This document shows, piece by piece, positions 15,586 through 23,310 of a stretch of DNA of 64,000 nt. Under the pieces are notes generated by a model. It was given only the letters and a program-made list of their open reading frames with translations, did not search any database and had not been told where the DNA came from. How positions within the stretch are numbered: the first letter of the stretch is position 1; every line of letters begins with the position of its first letter. The translations under genes and the position numbers were made by a program. The stretch covers positions 1 to 64,000 of the forward strand of contig CADBSK010000013.1 of the NCBI GenBank assembly GCA_902797305.1, in the 5' to 3' direction. Origin of the DNA: an uncultured Spirochaetaceae bacterium (GTDB lineage Bacteria > Spirochaetota > Spirochaetia > Treponematales > Treponemataceae).

Positions 15586-16590
15586 ATGAAACGAATTGAT
15601 GGATTACTTAAAGTTTGTTTGATGGTTGTTATGGGGACAGTTTGCTTGTGGGGAGAGACTCATAATAGACGGTTTATAAATTCTTCCTGGCAATATGGAA
15701 TCATAGATGATAATTTTAATGTCATTATTCCACCCAAATATAAATATGCCGGAAAATATTCTGAAGGTGCCGTCAATGTTGAGTTGTCACAAGGTGAATG
15801 GGCATTAATAGACAAAAACGAAAATGTCCTTTGCAAGGTAAAAGCTAAACGACTGAGTAGTTTACATAATGGCTGGGCAATTGCAGACACAGAAAGCAAT
15901 GAAAGATTTTATATAAATAAAAAGGGAAAAGTTATGGGAAACTATGGTTTTGCTTCTGAGTTTAATGAAGGAAAAGCATATGTAAGCCCAGAAAATTCCG
16001 GAGGATATTTTATAAATTCAGACGGTGAGAAAATTTCTGAAGATTTACCATATAGGTCTGCTGTGTATGCGGAAAACGGTTTATGGTTAGTTTATTGTAA
16101 TGGAGAGGGGGTTATTAACAGTAACTATCAGGAAATTGTTCCGTGTGCAAGACCTGCTATCGATATTGCAGGTGAAGGATATTTTGTTTCAATGTTACCT
16201 GAAGATTTATCCAGATGTTGTTTTTTGGATTCAAAAGGAAAAAGAGTTGGTTCTGTAACTTTTAAGCATTCTTCGAGAGTGTATAACGGAATTGCCTTTA
16301 TCAAGAAACCGGAATCTAGTGATGCTTATATTTATGATTTAAAGAACGATAAGCTTACAGGTCCGCTTAAAAACTGTGAAAGAATGAACAAGGAAAGCAA
16401 AAATATTGTTCTTATTAAAAAGATTGAAGATAAGTGGAAATATGTTGTCGTAAATCGTAATAATGAACAGATTTGTCCTGTTTATTTTGATGAATTTATG
16501 GATGAATCGGATGAAATGCTTTGGATGCAAAAGGACGGAAAAGATTTTATTGTAAACTCTAAGGGTATGTATTGGTCTTTTGCTAAGTAA
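15586..16590 (+). CDS. Secreted WG-repeat protein
   Basis: A 334-residue protein with an N-terminal signal peptide (cleavage near residue 23, after LWG or GET) and several WG/KWG-type repeats. Examples are WQYGIIDDNFNVIIPPKY, EWALIDKNENVL, ERFYINKKGKV, GGYFINSDGEKI, GVINSNYQEIVP and KWKYVVVNRNNEQICPVYFDEF. Each repeat is about 35-45 residues with a hydrophobic strand, a turn and a basic residue. WG-repeat proteins are usually exported and of unknown role. AAGGA sits near the ATG. It lies just after the double-glycine-leader gene, so co-transcription is likely; a partner or immunity role is conceivable but unproven. Confidence 0.82.
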   Translation: MKRIDGLLKVCLMVVMGTVCLWGETHNRRFINSSWQYGIIDDNFNVIIPPKYKYAGKYSEGAVNVELSQGEWALIDKNENVLCKVKAKRLSSLHNGWAIADTESNERFYINKKGKVMGNYGFASEFNEGKAYVSPENSGGYFINSDGEKISEDLPYRSAVYAENGLWLVYCNGEGVINSNYQEIVPCARPAIDIAGEGYFVSMLPEDLSRCCFLDSKGKRVGSVTFKHSSRVYNGIAFIKKPESSDAYIYDLKNDKLTGPLKNCERMNKESKNIVLIKKIEDKWKYVVVNRNNEQICPVYFDEFMDESDEMLWMQKDGKDFIVNSKGMYWSFAK

Positions 16591-16597
16591 AAAAGAT

Positions 16598-16626
16598 TTT
16601 CAACTTGTGTGAAAAACTGTTATAAT
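16598..16626 (+). promoter_or_regulatory. Promoter of pfkA, giving a near-leaderless mRNA
   Basis: A perfect TATAAT (16621-16626) lies only seven bases before the ATG, with TTTCAA at 17-base spacing as a weak -35. There is no Shine-Dalgarno, so transcription would start at or within a base or two of the start codon. Confidence 0.6.
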
Positions 16627-16633
16627 TCAAGAT

Positions 16634-17719
16634 ATGTTGAATTCGACAGTAAAAACAATTGGCATTCTTACTTCTGGGGGTGATGCTCCGGGGTTGAATG
16701 CTGCTATCCGCGGTGTTTGTTACTCTTGTATCGATAAGTATGGAATCAAGGTTGTAGGCTTTAGAGATGGTTATCGCGGTTTGATTAATGGTGATGCTTT
16801 TTCTCTTTCTAAAGAAAATGTTTCTGATCTTTTGGCAGAAGGTGGTACTTTTTTGGGTACGTCCAGGTGCAAACCTTTTAAGAAGCCTGTAGAAGATCCT
16901 GAAACTGGTTTGTTACCCGTTGATGCGATAAAGAAAAATTACAAGAAATTTAAGCTTGATGGATTAATCGTTCTTGGTGGTAATGGAACAAATACAACTG
17001 CAAGTTTGCTTGCTCAAGAAGGCTTGAATGTGATTGGGCTTCCGAAGACTATTGATAATGATATTGTAGGAACTGATGTTACATTTGGTTTTCATACGGC
17101 AGTGCAGGTTGCGACTGATTCAATAGATAGAATTCGTTCTACGGCGCGTAGTCATGGCCGAATCATGGTTGTAGAAGTGATGGGTCATAAGGCCGGGTGG
17201 TTAGGCTTGTATTCTGCGATTGCTGGTGGAGCTGACGTCTGTTTAATACCGGAAATACCTTATGACATAAATGTAGTGGCACAGAGCGTGATGGAAAAGC
17301 AAAACTCTGGCAAGGGTTATACGATTATAGTTGTTGCGGAAGGTGCTTTGTCTAAAGAAGAAGCTAAACTGGATAAGAAGGCTTTGAAAAAAGCAAGGGC
17401 TTCGATGGAACAATCTATCGGCTTTAGAGTTGCTAAAGAACTGGAAGCGGTCATTGGTAATGAGATTCGTGTAACGGTGCTTGGGTATTTGCAGAGAGGA
17501 GGAGTTCCTTCTCCGTATGACCGTGTTCTTGCTACGCAATTTGGAACTTATGCGGCTGACCTGGCTTTTAAGGGTGAGTTTGGCAAGTTAGTTGCAATGC
17601 AGAATAACGCTGTTGTTGGTATTCCTTTGGAAACTTGTGCTGGCAAAGTAAAAAATATTCAAAATGATGAGCCTTTGGTTCAGACTGGAAAGTCTGTAGG
17701 AATTTGTTTTGGCGACTAG
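16634..17719 (+). CDS. pfkA: 6-phosphofructokinase (group III type)
   Basis: Phosphorylates fructose 6-phosphate in glycolysis. The 361-residue protein begins GILTSGGDAPGLNAAIRG and carries PKTIDNDI with the catalytic aspartate, MGHKAGW for substrate binding and LGYLQRGG near the end. The donor site reads GGNGTNT where E. coli has GGDGS: the glycine at position 104 favours ATP, but the lysine in PKTIDND (position 124) is the residue seen in PPi enzymes. This G104/K124 pair occurs in actinobacterial ATP enzymes, so ATP is more likely, not certain. The metal-binding Asp of GGDG is replaced by Asn. The next gene overlaps or abuts its end. Confidence 0.93.
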   Translation: MLNSTVKTIGILTSGGDAPGLNAAIRGVCYSCIDKYGIKVVGFRDGYRGLINGDAFSLSKENVSDLLAEGGTFLGTSRCKPFKKPVEDPETGLLPVDAIKKNYKKFKLDGLIVLGGNGTNTTASLLAQEGLNVIGLPKTIDNDIVGTDVTFGFHTAVQVATDSIDRIRSTARSHGRIMVVEVMGHKAGWLGLYSAIAGGADVCLIPEIPYDINVVAQSVMEKQNSGKGYTIIVVAEGALSKEEAKLDKKALKKARASMEQSIGFRVAKELEAVIGNEIRVTVLGYLQRGGVPSPYDRVLATQFGTYAADLAFKGEFGKLVAMQNNAVVGIPLETCAGKVKNIQNDEPLVQTGKSVGICFGD

Positions 17720-17726
17720 TTGTACA

Positions 17727-18644
17727 ATGGAATGTTTTTCCTGGGTTCCCGGGGAAGATGAAAAGTTTAAGTGTAGAAGTTGTAAAATCTGTAATGGATT
17801 AGGTTGTGTAGGACAGCTTCCTGGTATGGGGGGTGTGTCTTCCAGCGAAAATTTTATCGAAAACTGTCTTTCCTGGGATTTGTTTTATAAAAAATCCTCA
17901 GTAGATGTTCAAAAAAAGATTAACAGCATAACTGTTCGTCCCGAAAACATTGGTATTGCGCCAGTAACTGGTGCTGTCCAAAATATAGGTTTTTTACGAG
18001 AGAGTGATTTTTATCAGCCGTATTTTGCAGCTGCCTGCCAGGCCGGAAATTTTATTTGTGTAGGTGATGGCGCCCCTGATGAAAAATTACAACTGGGACA
18101 CAAAGCCGTATGTTCACTTAACACTAAAGCATACTATTTTTTTAAACCATATCCTGATGAGATTTTAAAAAGACGAATTGATTTGGTTCGTGAAAATGCA
18201 ATTGCAGTCGGCATGGATATTGACGCGTTTAACATTGTCACAATGCGTAATCAAGCTCACCTGGAGTACAAAACTAGAGAGCAGGTAGAGGCATTTAGAG
18301 CGTATTCAAAGTTACCAATTATGCTTAAAGGCATTTTCACTCAAAAGGATATTGAACTTTGTAAACAGGTCAAGCCTGATATCTGTGTTGTTTCAAATCA
18401 TGGTGGTCGTGTGGATACTCAGAAGGGATCCACTATGGATTTTCTATTAAAAAATGCAGAGACACTGCATTCCTGTTGCAGTCAGGTTTGGGTAGATGGT
18501 GGAATAAGAACAAAGCAAGATATTCAGTCGGCATTGTATCTTGGAGCTGACAAAGTTTTAATTGCCAGAGGTTTTATAAGCAGACTTATAAAAGGCGGCG
18601 TAAAAGCTATGGTTGAATATTCAAATTCACTGCTATCAAATTGA
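17727..18644 (+). CDS. FMN-dependent alpha-hydroxy-acid oxidase/dehydrogenase family protein
   Basis: A 305-residue TIM-barrel flavoenzyme of the lactate/glycolate oxidase superfamily. The FMN and active-site end is clear: LPIMLKGIFTQKDI with the FMN lysine, CVVSNHGGRVDT with the catalytic His, VWVDGGIRTKQDI and GADKVLIARGF for the phosphate. The N-terminus differs from classical members: it has a cysteine cluster (CRSC, then C-x4-C) before PGMGG, as in a group common in anaerobic Firmicutes. The substrate is unknown. A TTG at 17709 inside pfkA would add six residues; I prefer the ATG at 17727, which starts after the pfkA stop. Neither has a clear Shine-Dalgarno. Confidence 0.85.
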   Translation: MECFSWVPGEDEKFKCRSCKICNGLGCVGQLPGMGGVSSSENFIENCLSWDLFYKKSSVDVQKKINSITVRPENIGIAPVTGAVQNIGFLRESDFYQPYFAAACQAGNFICVGDGAPDEKLQLGHKAVCSLNTKAYYFFKPYPDEILKRRIDLVRENAIAVGMDIDAFNIVTMRNQAHLEYKTREQVEAFRAYSKLPIMLKGIFTQKDIELCKQVKPDICVVSNHGGRVDTQKGSTMDFLLKNAETLHSCCSQVWVDGGIRTKQDIQSALYLGADKVLIARGFISRLIKGGVKAMVEYSNSLLSN

Positions 18645-18687
18645 TAAATTAAAAACCTTAATGGGACTCGCATTATCAAAGATATTT

Positions 18688-18716
18688 TTGCTTTATAAAA
18701 AATCAAATGTTACAAT
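18688..18716 (+). promoter_or_regulatory. Promoter and leader of the glycerol operon
   Basis: TTGCTT (18688-18693) and TACAAT (18711-18716) are spaced 17 bases. The leader of about 48 nt can form a small GCAG/CTGC hairpin and a CCC...GGG pairing that covers part of the GGGGG ribosome site. That could weaken initiation, but the pairing is short. Confidence 0.7.
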
Positions 18717-18770
18717 AGAACCATAACAAGGCAGGAAAATTCTGCATATCCCACTTTAGGGGGTTCTACT

Positions 18771-20276
18771 ATGTCCCGTTATATTCTAGCCCTTGATCAA
18801 GGAACTACATCCTCCAGAGCAATTATTTTTGACGAAAAAGTAAATAAGATTTCTGTTTCTCAGCAGGAATTTACCCAATATTTTCCAAAACCTGGATGGG
18901 TCGAACATGATCCAGAAGAATTGTTTAATTGTCAGCTTGCTGTATTAAAAGAGGTTGTTGAAAAATCTTGCATCGATACAAAGGATATTGCCGCTATCGG
19001 GATTACAAATCAGCGAGAAACAGTAGTTCTATGGGATAAAAATACCGGAAAGCCTGTATACAATGCTATTGTATGGCAATGTCGCAGAACCGCAGAAATT
19101 GCAGAACTTTTAATTTGTGGCGGCTATAGCGACATGATTAAGGAAAAAACGGGGCTTTTGCCGGATGCATATTTTTCTGGAACAAAGGTTAAATGGATTT
19201 TGGACAATGTTCCGGGAGTTAGAGAAAAAGCCGAAAAAGGCGAGATTTTGGCTGGAACAATTGATACCTGGCTAATATGGAAGCTTAGTGGTGGCAAAGC
19301 GCATGTTACAGATTATACAAATGCGTGCAGAACAATGCTTTTTAATATCAAAACACTGGAATGGGATAAGGAGCTTTTAGATTTACTTGGAGTTCCTCAG
19401 TGTATTCTCCCTGAAGTAAAGGATTCTTCTTGTATTTACACAACAACGGATAAATCTGTCTGCGGCTTTGAGGTTCCTATTGCATCTGCTATTGGAGATC
19501 AGCAGGCAGCATTATTTGGTCAGGGCTGTTTTAACAAGGGAGAAGCAAAATCTACCTACGGTACCGGTTGTTTCTTACTTATGAATACTGGTGAAGAGAT
19601 AATTTATTCCAAAAACAAGTTGATTACGACAATTGCGCTGGGATTAAATGGAAAAATTGAATATGCCCTGGAAGGAAGTGTTTTCATTGGTGGAGCGGTA
19701 ATAAAATGGCTCAGAGATGAACTTAAAATAATTGATTCTGCCCATGAATGCGACACACTTGCGGGCTCAGTACCGGATTCCAATGATGTGATTATGGTTC
19801 CTGCGTTTACCGGGTTGGGAGCGCCTTACTGGGATCCCTATGCAAGAGGAACTATTGTGGGCCTTACACGTGGGGCAAATCGAGCTCATATTTGTAGGGC
19901 GGCCCTGGATTCCATTGCATATCAGGTAAAAGATGAACTTGACTGTATGAAGCAGGATGCAGGAATCGATATTCCAATTTTAAAAGTTGATGGTGGAGCA
20001 AGTGTTAGTAATCCGCTGCTTCAATTTCAGGCGGATATCCTGGGAATACCAGTTTGCAGACCTAAGAATGTAGAAACCACGGCTACAGGTGCGGCCTTTC
20101 TTGCGGGGCTGGCAGTTGGAGTATGGTCTAGCAAAAAGGATATTCTTGATGTGTGGAAAAAAGAAAAAGAATTTGATCCACAAATGAGTGACAAACAGCG
20201 GGATAAGCTTTATTCCAAGTGGAAAAAAGCTCTGGATAGGGCTAAAAGCTGGCAGGAAGAATGGGAAGAGGATTAG
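18771..20276 (+). CDS. glpK: Glycerol kinase
   Basis: Phosphorylates glycerol to glycerol 3-phosphate, the entry step of glycerol use. The 501-residue FGGY kinase begins [21 protein letters not shown] and has GITNQRET, the catalytic [12 protein letters not shown], the GTGCFLL loop and the C-terminal [10 protein letters not shown] plus [10 protein letters not shown]. All are typical. It has its own promoter and is followed after ten bases by a GlpA-like oxidoreductase, a second flavoprotein and a DUF1667 protein. Together these would convert glycerol to dihydroxyacetone phosphate anaerobically. No glycerol facilitator gene is visible. Confidence 0.97.
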   Translation: MSRYILALDQGTTSSRAIIFDEKVNKISVSQQEFTQYFPKPGWVEHDPEELFNCQLAVLKEVVEKSCIDTKDIAAIGITNQRETVVLWDKNTGKPVYNAIVWQCRRTAEIAELLICGGYSDMIKEKTGLLPDAYFSGTKVKWILDNVPGVREKAEKGEILAGTIDTWLIWKLSGGKAHVTDYTNACRTMLFNIKTLEWDKELLDLLGVPQCILPEVKDSSCIYTTTDKSVCGFEVPIASAIGDQQAALFGQGCFNKGEAKSTYGTGCFLLMNTGEEIIYSKNKLITTIALGLNGKIEYALEGSVFIGGAVIKWLRDELKIIDSAHECDTLAGSVPDSNDVIMVPAFTGLGAPYWDPYARGTIVGLTRGANRAHICRAALDSIAYQVKDELDCMKQDAGIDIPILKVDGGASVSNPLLQFQADILGIPVCRPKNVETTATGAAFLAGLAVGVWSSKKDILDVWKKEKEFDPQMSDKQRDKLYSKWKKALDRAKSWQEEWEED

Positions 20277-20286
20277 GAGCGGTAAA

Positions 20287-21771
20287 ATGAAACAATACGA
20301 TGTAATAGTAATTGGGGGTGGCGTTTCAGGAGCCTGTATAACCCGTGAAATCAGTAAAACAAAGGCCAGCGTTTGTCTTGTTGAAAAGGAAAACGATGTT
20401 GCCTGCGGAAGTTCTAAAGCAAATTCGGGAATAGTGCATGCGGGATACGATCCTCTTCCTGATACATTGATGGCGAAATTGAATGTCAGGGGAACAAGTC
20501 TTTATCCTGAACTTTCTAAAAAGTTGAATTTTGAATATAAAAACTGTGGTTCTCTGGTTGTGGCTTTTGATGACGAAGGCTTAAAAACTGTAGATAAATT
20601 ATATAAAAGAGGAATTACAAACGGAGTTTCTGATTTATCAGTTCTTTCTGCGGAGGAATTACGAAAAATAGAACCAAAAATCTCTAGCGAAGCCAAAGGT
20701 GCTCTTTATGCTAAAACAGCAGGAATCGTAAATCCTTATCAGGCAACATGGGCATTTGCAGAAAACGCCGTCATGAACGGTGCAACTTTTATGCGAAACG
20801 CAACTGTACATTCAATTAAAAAAAATGAGCAGGGGCTATTTGAGGTAAATTGCGGAGGAGAGACTCTTTTAGCAAAATATGTTGTAAATGCGGCAGGAAC
20901 TCATGCAGACAAAATTAGCGCGATGGCAGGTGCTAGAAAATTTTCGATTTTGCAGCGTCGCGGTGAATACCTTTTGTTCGATAACGAAATTGGTTCTATG
21001 GCACAGCATGTAATCTTTCAGACGCCAACTGCTTTGGGAAAGGGCGTTCTTGTAACTCAGACAGTAGATGGAAATTTACTGGTTGGACCTTCCGCAGATG
21101 ACCAAAGTGGAGACCTTCTTGACTACACAGGAACAACAAAAAAATCTCAGGACGAAGTTTATCAAAAATCAGCACTTTCAATTCCTAATATTTCAAAGGC
21201 ATATTTGATTAACTCATTTGCAGGAATTCGTTCTATCGCAATTGATAATGACGGAAAGCCTGTAAACGATTTTATAATCGAGGAAGATAGTGCTGTTAAA
21301 AACTTTATAAATGTTGCAGGAATTTGTTCTCCGGGGCTCAGTGCAGCCCCTGCTATTGGTGAATATGTCCTTGGACTTTTGAATAAGGCGGGCCTGCACT
21401 GTGAATTGGACGAGAATGGTGCGGTAATCCCAAGAGCTGATTTTAAGGATACTCGTCCTGGAATCCCTTGTTTTAAGCTTGCATCTCTGGAACAAAAACA
21501 CGAACTAATAAAGAAAAATCCTCTGTACGGACAGATAATATGTCGCTGTGAAACTATCACAGAAGGTGAAATTGTGGAAGCAATTAACAGTCCTCTAGGT
21601 GCACGGGATATAGATGGCGTAAAGCGCCGTACAAGAGCAGGAATGGGCCGATGTCAGGGTGGATTCTGTATGCCACGAGTTACAGAAATTATTTCGAGAG
21701 AAACTGGTATTCCTATGACCTCGGTTACAAAGTTTGGCGGTACCTCTTTCGTTCTGGAATCACAAAAATAG
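20287..21771 (+). CDS. FAD-dependent glycerol-3-phosphate dehydrogenase-like protein with BFD [2Fe-2S] domain
   Basis: Likely oxidises glycerol 3-phosphate in the anaerobic glycerol operon. The 494-residue protein has an N-terminal FAD fold (VIVIGGGVSGACITREI), the substrate-side CGSSKANSGIVHAGYDP and a DAO-type barrel ending near residue 370. Its C-terminal BFD-like domain has four cysteines (CRC, then CQGGFC about 32 residues later) for an iron-sulfur cluster. The start at MKQYDVIVIGG is supported by GGAG nine bases upstream; longer readings overlap glpK. It resembles GlpA-like proteins of Firmicutes, where the same four-gene order is common. Confidence 0.92.
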   Translation: MKQYDVIVIGGGVSGACITREISKTKASVCLVEKENDVACGSSKANSGIVHAGYDPLPDTLMAKLNVRGTSLYPELSKKLNFEYKNCGSLVVAFDDEGLKTVDKLYKRGITNGVSDLSVLSAEELRKIEPKISSEAKGALYAKTAGIVNPYQATWAFAENAVMNGATFMRNATVHSIKKNEQGLFEVNCGGETLLAKYVVNAAGTHADKISAMAGARKFSILQRRGEYLLFDNEIGSMAQHVIFQTPTALGKGVLVTQTVDGNLLVGPSADDQSGDLLDYTGTTKKSQDEVYQKSALSIPNISKAYLINSFAGIRSIAIDNDGKPVNDFIIEEDSAVKNFINVAGICSPGLSAAPAIGEYVLGLLNKAGLHCELDENGAVIPRADFKDTRPGIPCFKLASLEQKHELIKKNPLYGQIICRCETITEGEIVEAINSPLGARDIDGVKRRTRAGMGRCQGGFCMPRVTEIISRETGIPMTSVTKFGGTSFVLESQK

Positions 21772-21780
21772 GGGTAAGGC

Positions 21781-22806
21781 ATGAAAGAAGAAATTTACGA
21801 TATGATAATTATTGGTGGTGGTCCTGCGGGGCTTGCTGCTGCTGTAAGTGCTAAACAGAATGGACTTGAAAAAATCCTTATCCTCGAGCGCGATATACGA
21901 TTGGGGGGTGTATTGCTCCAGTGTATTCACAACGGATTTGGGCTTCATTACTTTAAAAAAGAATTAACAGGGCCTGAATACGCATATCGTTTTGTTCAGC
22001 AGATAAACGAATTGAAGATAGAATCCAAAGTAAATACGATGGTACTTTCTGTTGATGAAGGTTTAGATATGCAAGGAACTAGTGGCGAGGGGGAAGAAAT
22101 TCCTTTGCACACGGTTTGTGCCATTAACAACAAAGACGGATTAATGTACCTGACCACTAAAACTGTTGTAATCGCAACCGGTTGTAGAGAAAGAACCAGA
22201 GGTGCAATTAATATTCCGGGAACCCGTCCGGCAGGCGTTATTACTGCGGGCGCAGCGCAACGCTTTGTAAACATAGACGGTTATATTCCTGGAAAGAAGA
22301 TTGTAATTCTAGGGTCTGGAGATATCGGTCTTATTATGGCTCGCAGAATGACGCTTGAAGGCAGTAAGGTGTTGATGTGTTGTGAGGTTATGCCTAAATC
22401 CAGTGGGTTGGCCCGCAATATTACTCAGTGTCTTGATAATTTTGGAATTCCACTTTTACTTCAGACTAATGTAATCGAAATCCATGGTAAAGACAGAATT
22501 AAAGGCGTAACGATTGCAAAAATCGATGATAAAATGCAGGTTGTTCCAGGTACGGAACAGTATGTAGAATGTGACACCTTACTTTTGTCGGTAGGCTTGA
22601 TTCCTGAAAATGAAGTTAGTAAAACTGCCGGCGTACAAATGAATCCGAAAACAAGAGGACCTGTTGTAGATGATAAAATGATGACAACAATTCCAGGTAT
22701 TTACGCTTGTGGTAATGCAGCTTGGGTTCATGATTTAGCAGATAATGTTACAAAAGAAGCATTATTGGTTGGAAAATCTGCATCAGAATATATCAAGGCT
22801 AACTAA
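21781..22806 (+). CDS. FAD/NAD(P)-dependent oxidoreductase of the glycerol operon
   Basis: A 341-residue pyridine-nucleotide-disulfide-type flavoprotein. It has two dinucleotide folds, DMIIIGGGPAGLAAAVSA at the start (FAD) and KKIVILGSGDIGLIMARRM near residue 170 (NAD), and the closing FAD motif TTIPGIYACGNAAWVHD. The usual redox-active CxxC of thioredoxin reductases is absent. Partner proteins of this kind pass electrons between GlpA-like enzymes and NAD or another carrier. It starts nine bases after the previous gene with GGGG in the gap. Confidence 0.9.
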   Translation: MKEEIYDMIIIGGGPAGLAAAVSAKQNGLEKILILERDIRLGGVLLQCIHNGFGLHYFKKELTGPEYAYRFVQQINELKIESKVNTMVLSVDEGLDMQGTSGEGEEIPLHTVCAINNKDGLMYLTTKTVVIATGCRERTRGAINIPGTRPAGVITAGAAQRFVNIDGYIPGKKIVILGSGDIGLIMARRMTLEGSKVLMCCEVMPKSSGLARNITQCLDNFGIPLLLQTNVIEIHGKDRIKGVTIAKIDDKMQVVPGTEQYVECDTLLLSVGLIPENEVSKTAGVQMNPKTRGPVVDDKMMTTIPGIYACGNAAWVHDLADNVTKEALLVGKSASEYIKAN

Positions 22807-22818
22807 CGGGGGCAATGT

Positions 22819-23208
22819 ATGAATATTAATGAAAGCGTAAAATTAACATGTATTGGTTGTCCTAAAGGTTGCCAGTTAACTGTCACAAAGACAGGTTCAG
22901 GAACAGAAAAAGAAGATTTTAAGATTGAAGGAAATTCTTGTAAAATCGGGCTTGAATATGCTTACAAAGAAATGACTTCACCAATGCGAGTTCTTACTTC
23001 GACAATTCGTGTAAATGGTGGCGAAAGAGTTCTTGTTCCTGTAAAATCTGAACCGGATGTTCCAAAGGATATGCAGCTTGCCTGCATGGAAGTGATTAAA
23101 CGTACAGTAGTAAATGCCCCAGTTCACGCGGGCGATATCTTGATAAAAGATATCCTCGGAACCGGCGCAAACATAATTGCAGGAGAAGATGTTTTTGCTA
23201 AGCGCTGA
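22819..23208 (+). CDS. DUF1667 protein of the glycerol operon
   Basis: A 129-residue protein of the DUF1667 family. The N-terminus has CIGCPKGCQLTV and a later NSCKIG, four cysteines that probably bind an iron-sulfur cluster. VPVKSEPDVPK and the C-terminal DILGTGANIIA match the family. Members almost always follow glpK and the two flavoproteins, as here, and are thought to be a small electron-transfer subunit. Direct biochemical evidence is not known to me. The start follows the previous stop by 12 bases, with GGGGG. The operon ends at the next terminator. Confidence 0.92.
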   Translation: MNINESVKLTCIGCPKGCQLTVTKTGSGTEKEDFKIEGNSCKIGLEYAYKEMTSPMRVLTSTIRVNGGERVLVPVKSEPDVPKDMQLACMEVIKRTVVNAPVHAGDILIKDILGTGANIIAGEDVFAKR

Positions 23209-23228
23209 TTAAATTGAGTTTTAAAATA

Positions 23229-23293
23229 AAAAAGGCTGTCCGATGGAGTGCTTTACACGAGGTATAAGCAAAACTCTTTGGGCAGCCTTTTTG
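23229..23293. terminator. Bidirectional terminator between the glycerol operon and pheS
   Basis: AAAAAAGGCTGTCC pairs with GGGCAGCCTTTTT (one G-T wobble) around a long loop that itself contains an imperfect inverted repeat. T-runs occur on both strands, so it can end the DUF1667 transcript and the convergent pheS transcript. Confidence 0.85.
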
Positions 23294-23310
23294 TTTGTAG
23301 AAACTAAGTA

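Noticed and set aside
21162-21560. Minus-strand frame of 132 codons opposite the GlpA-like gene
   Set aside because: Antisense to conserved coding sequence with intact FAD and BFD motifs; no upstream ribosome site.
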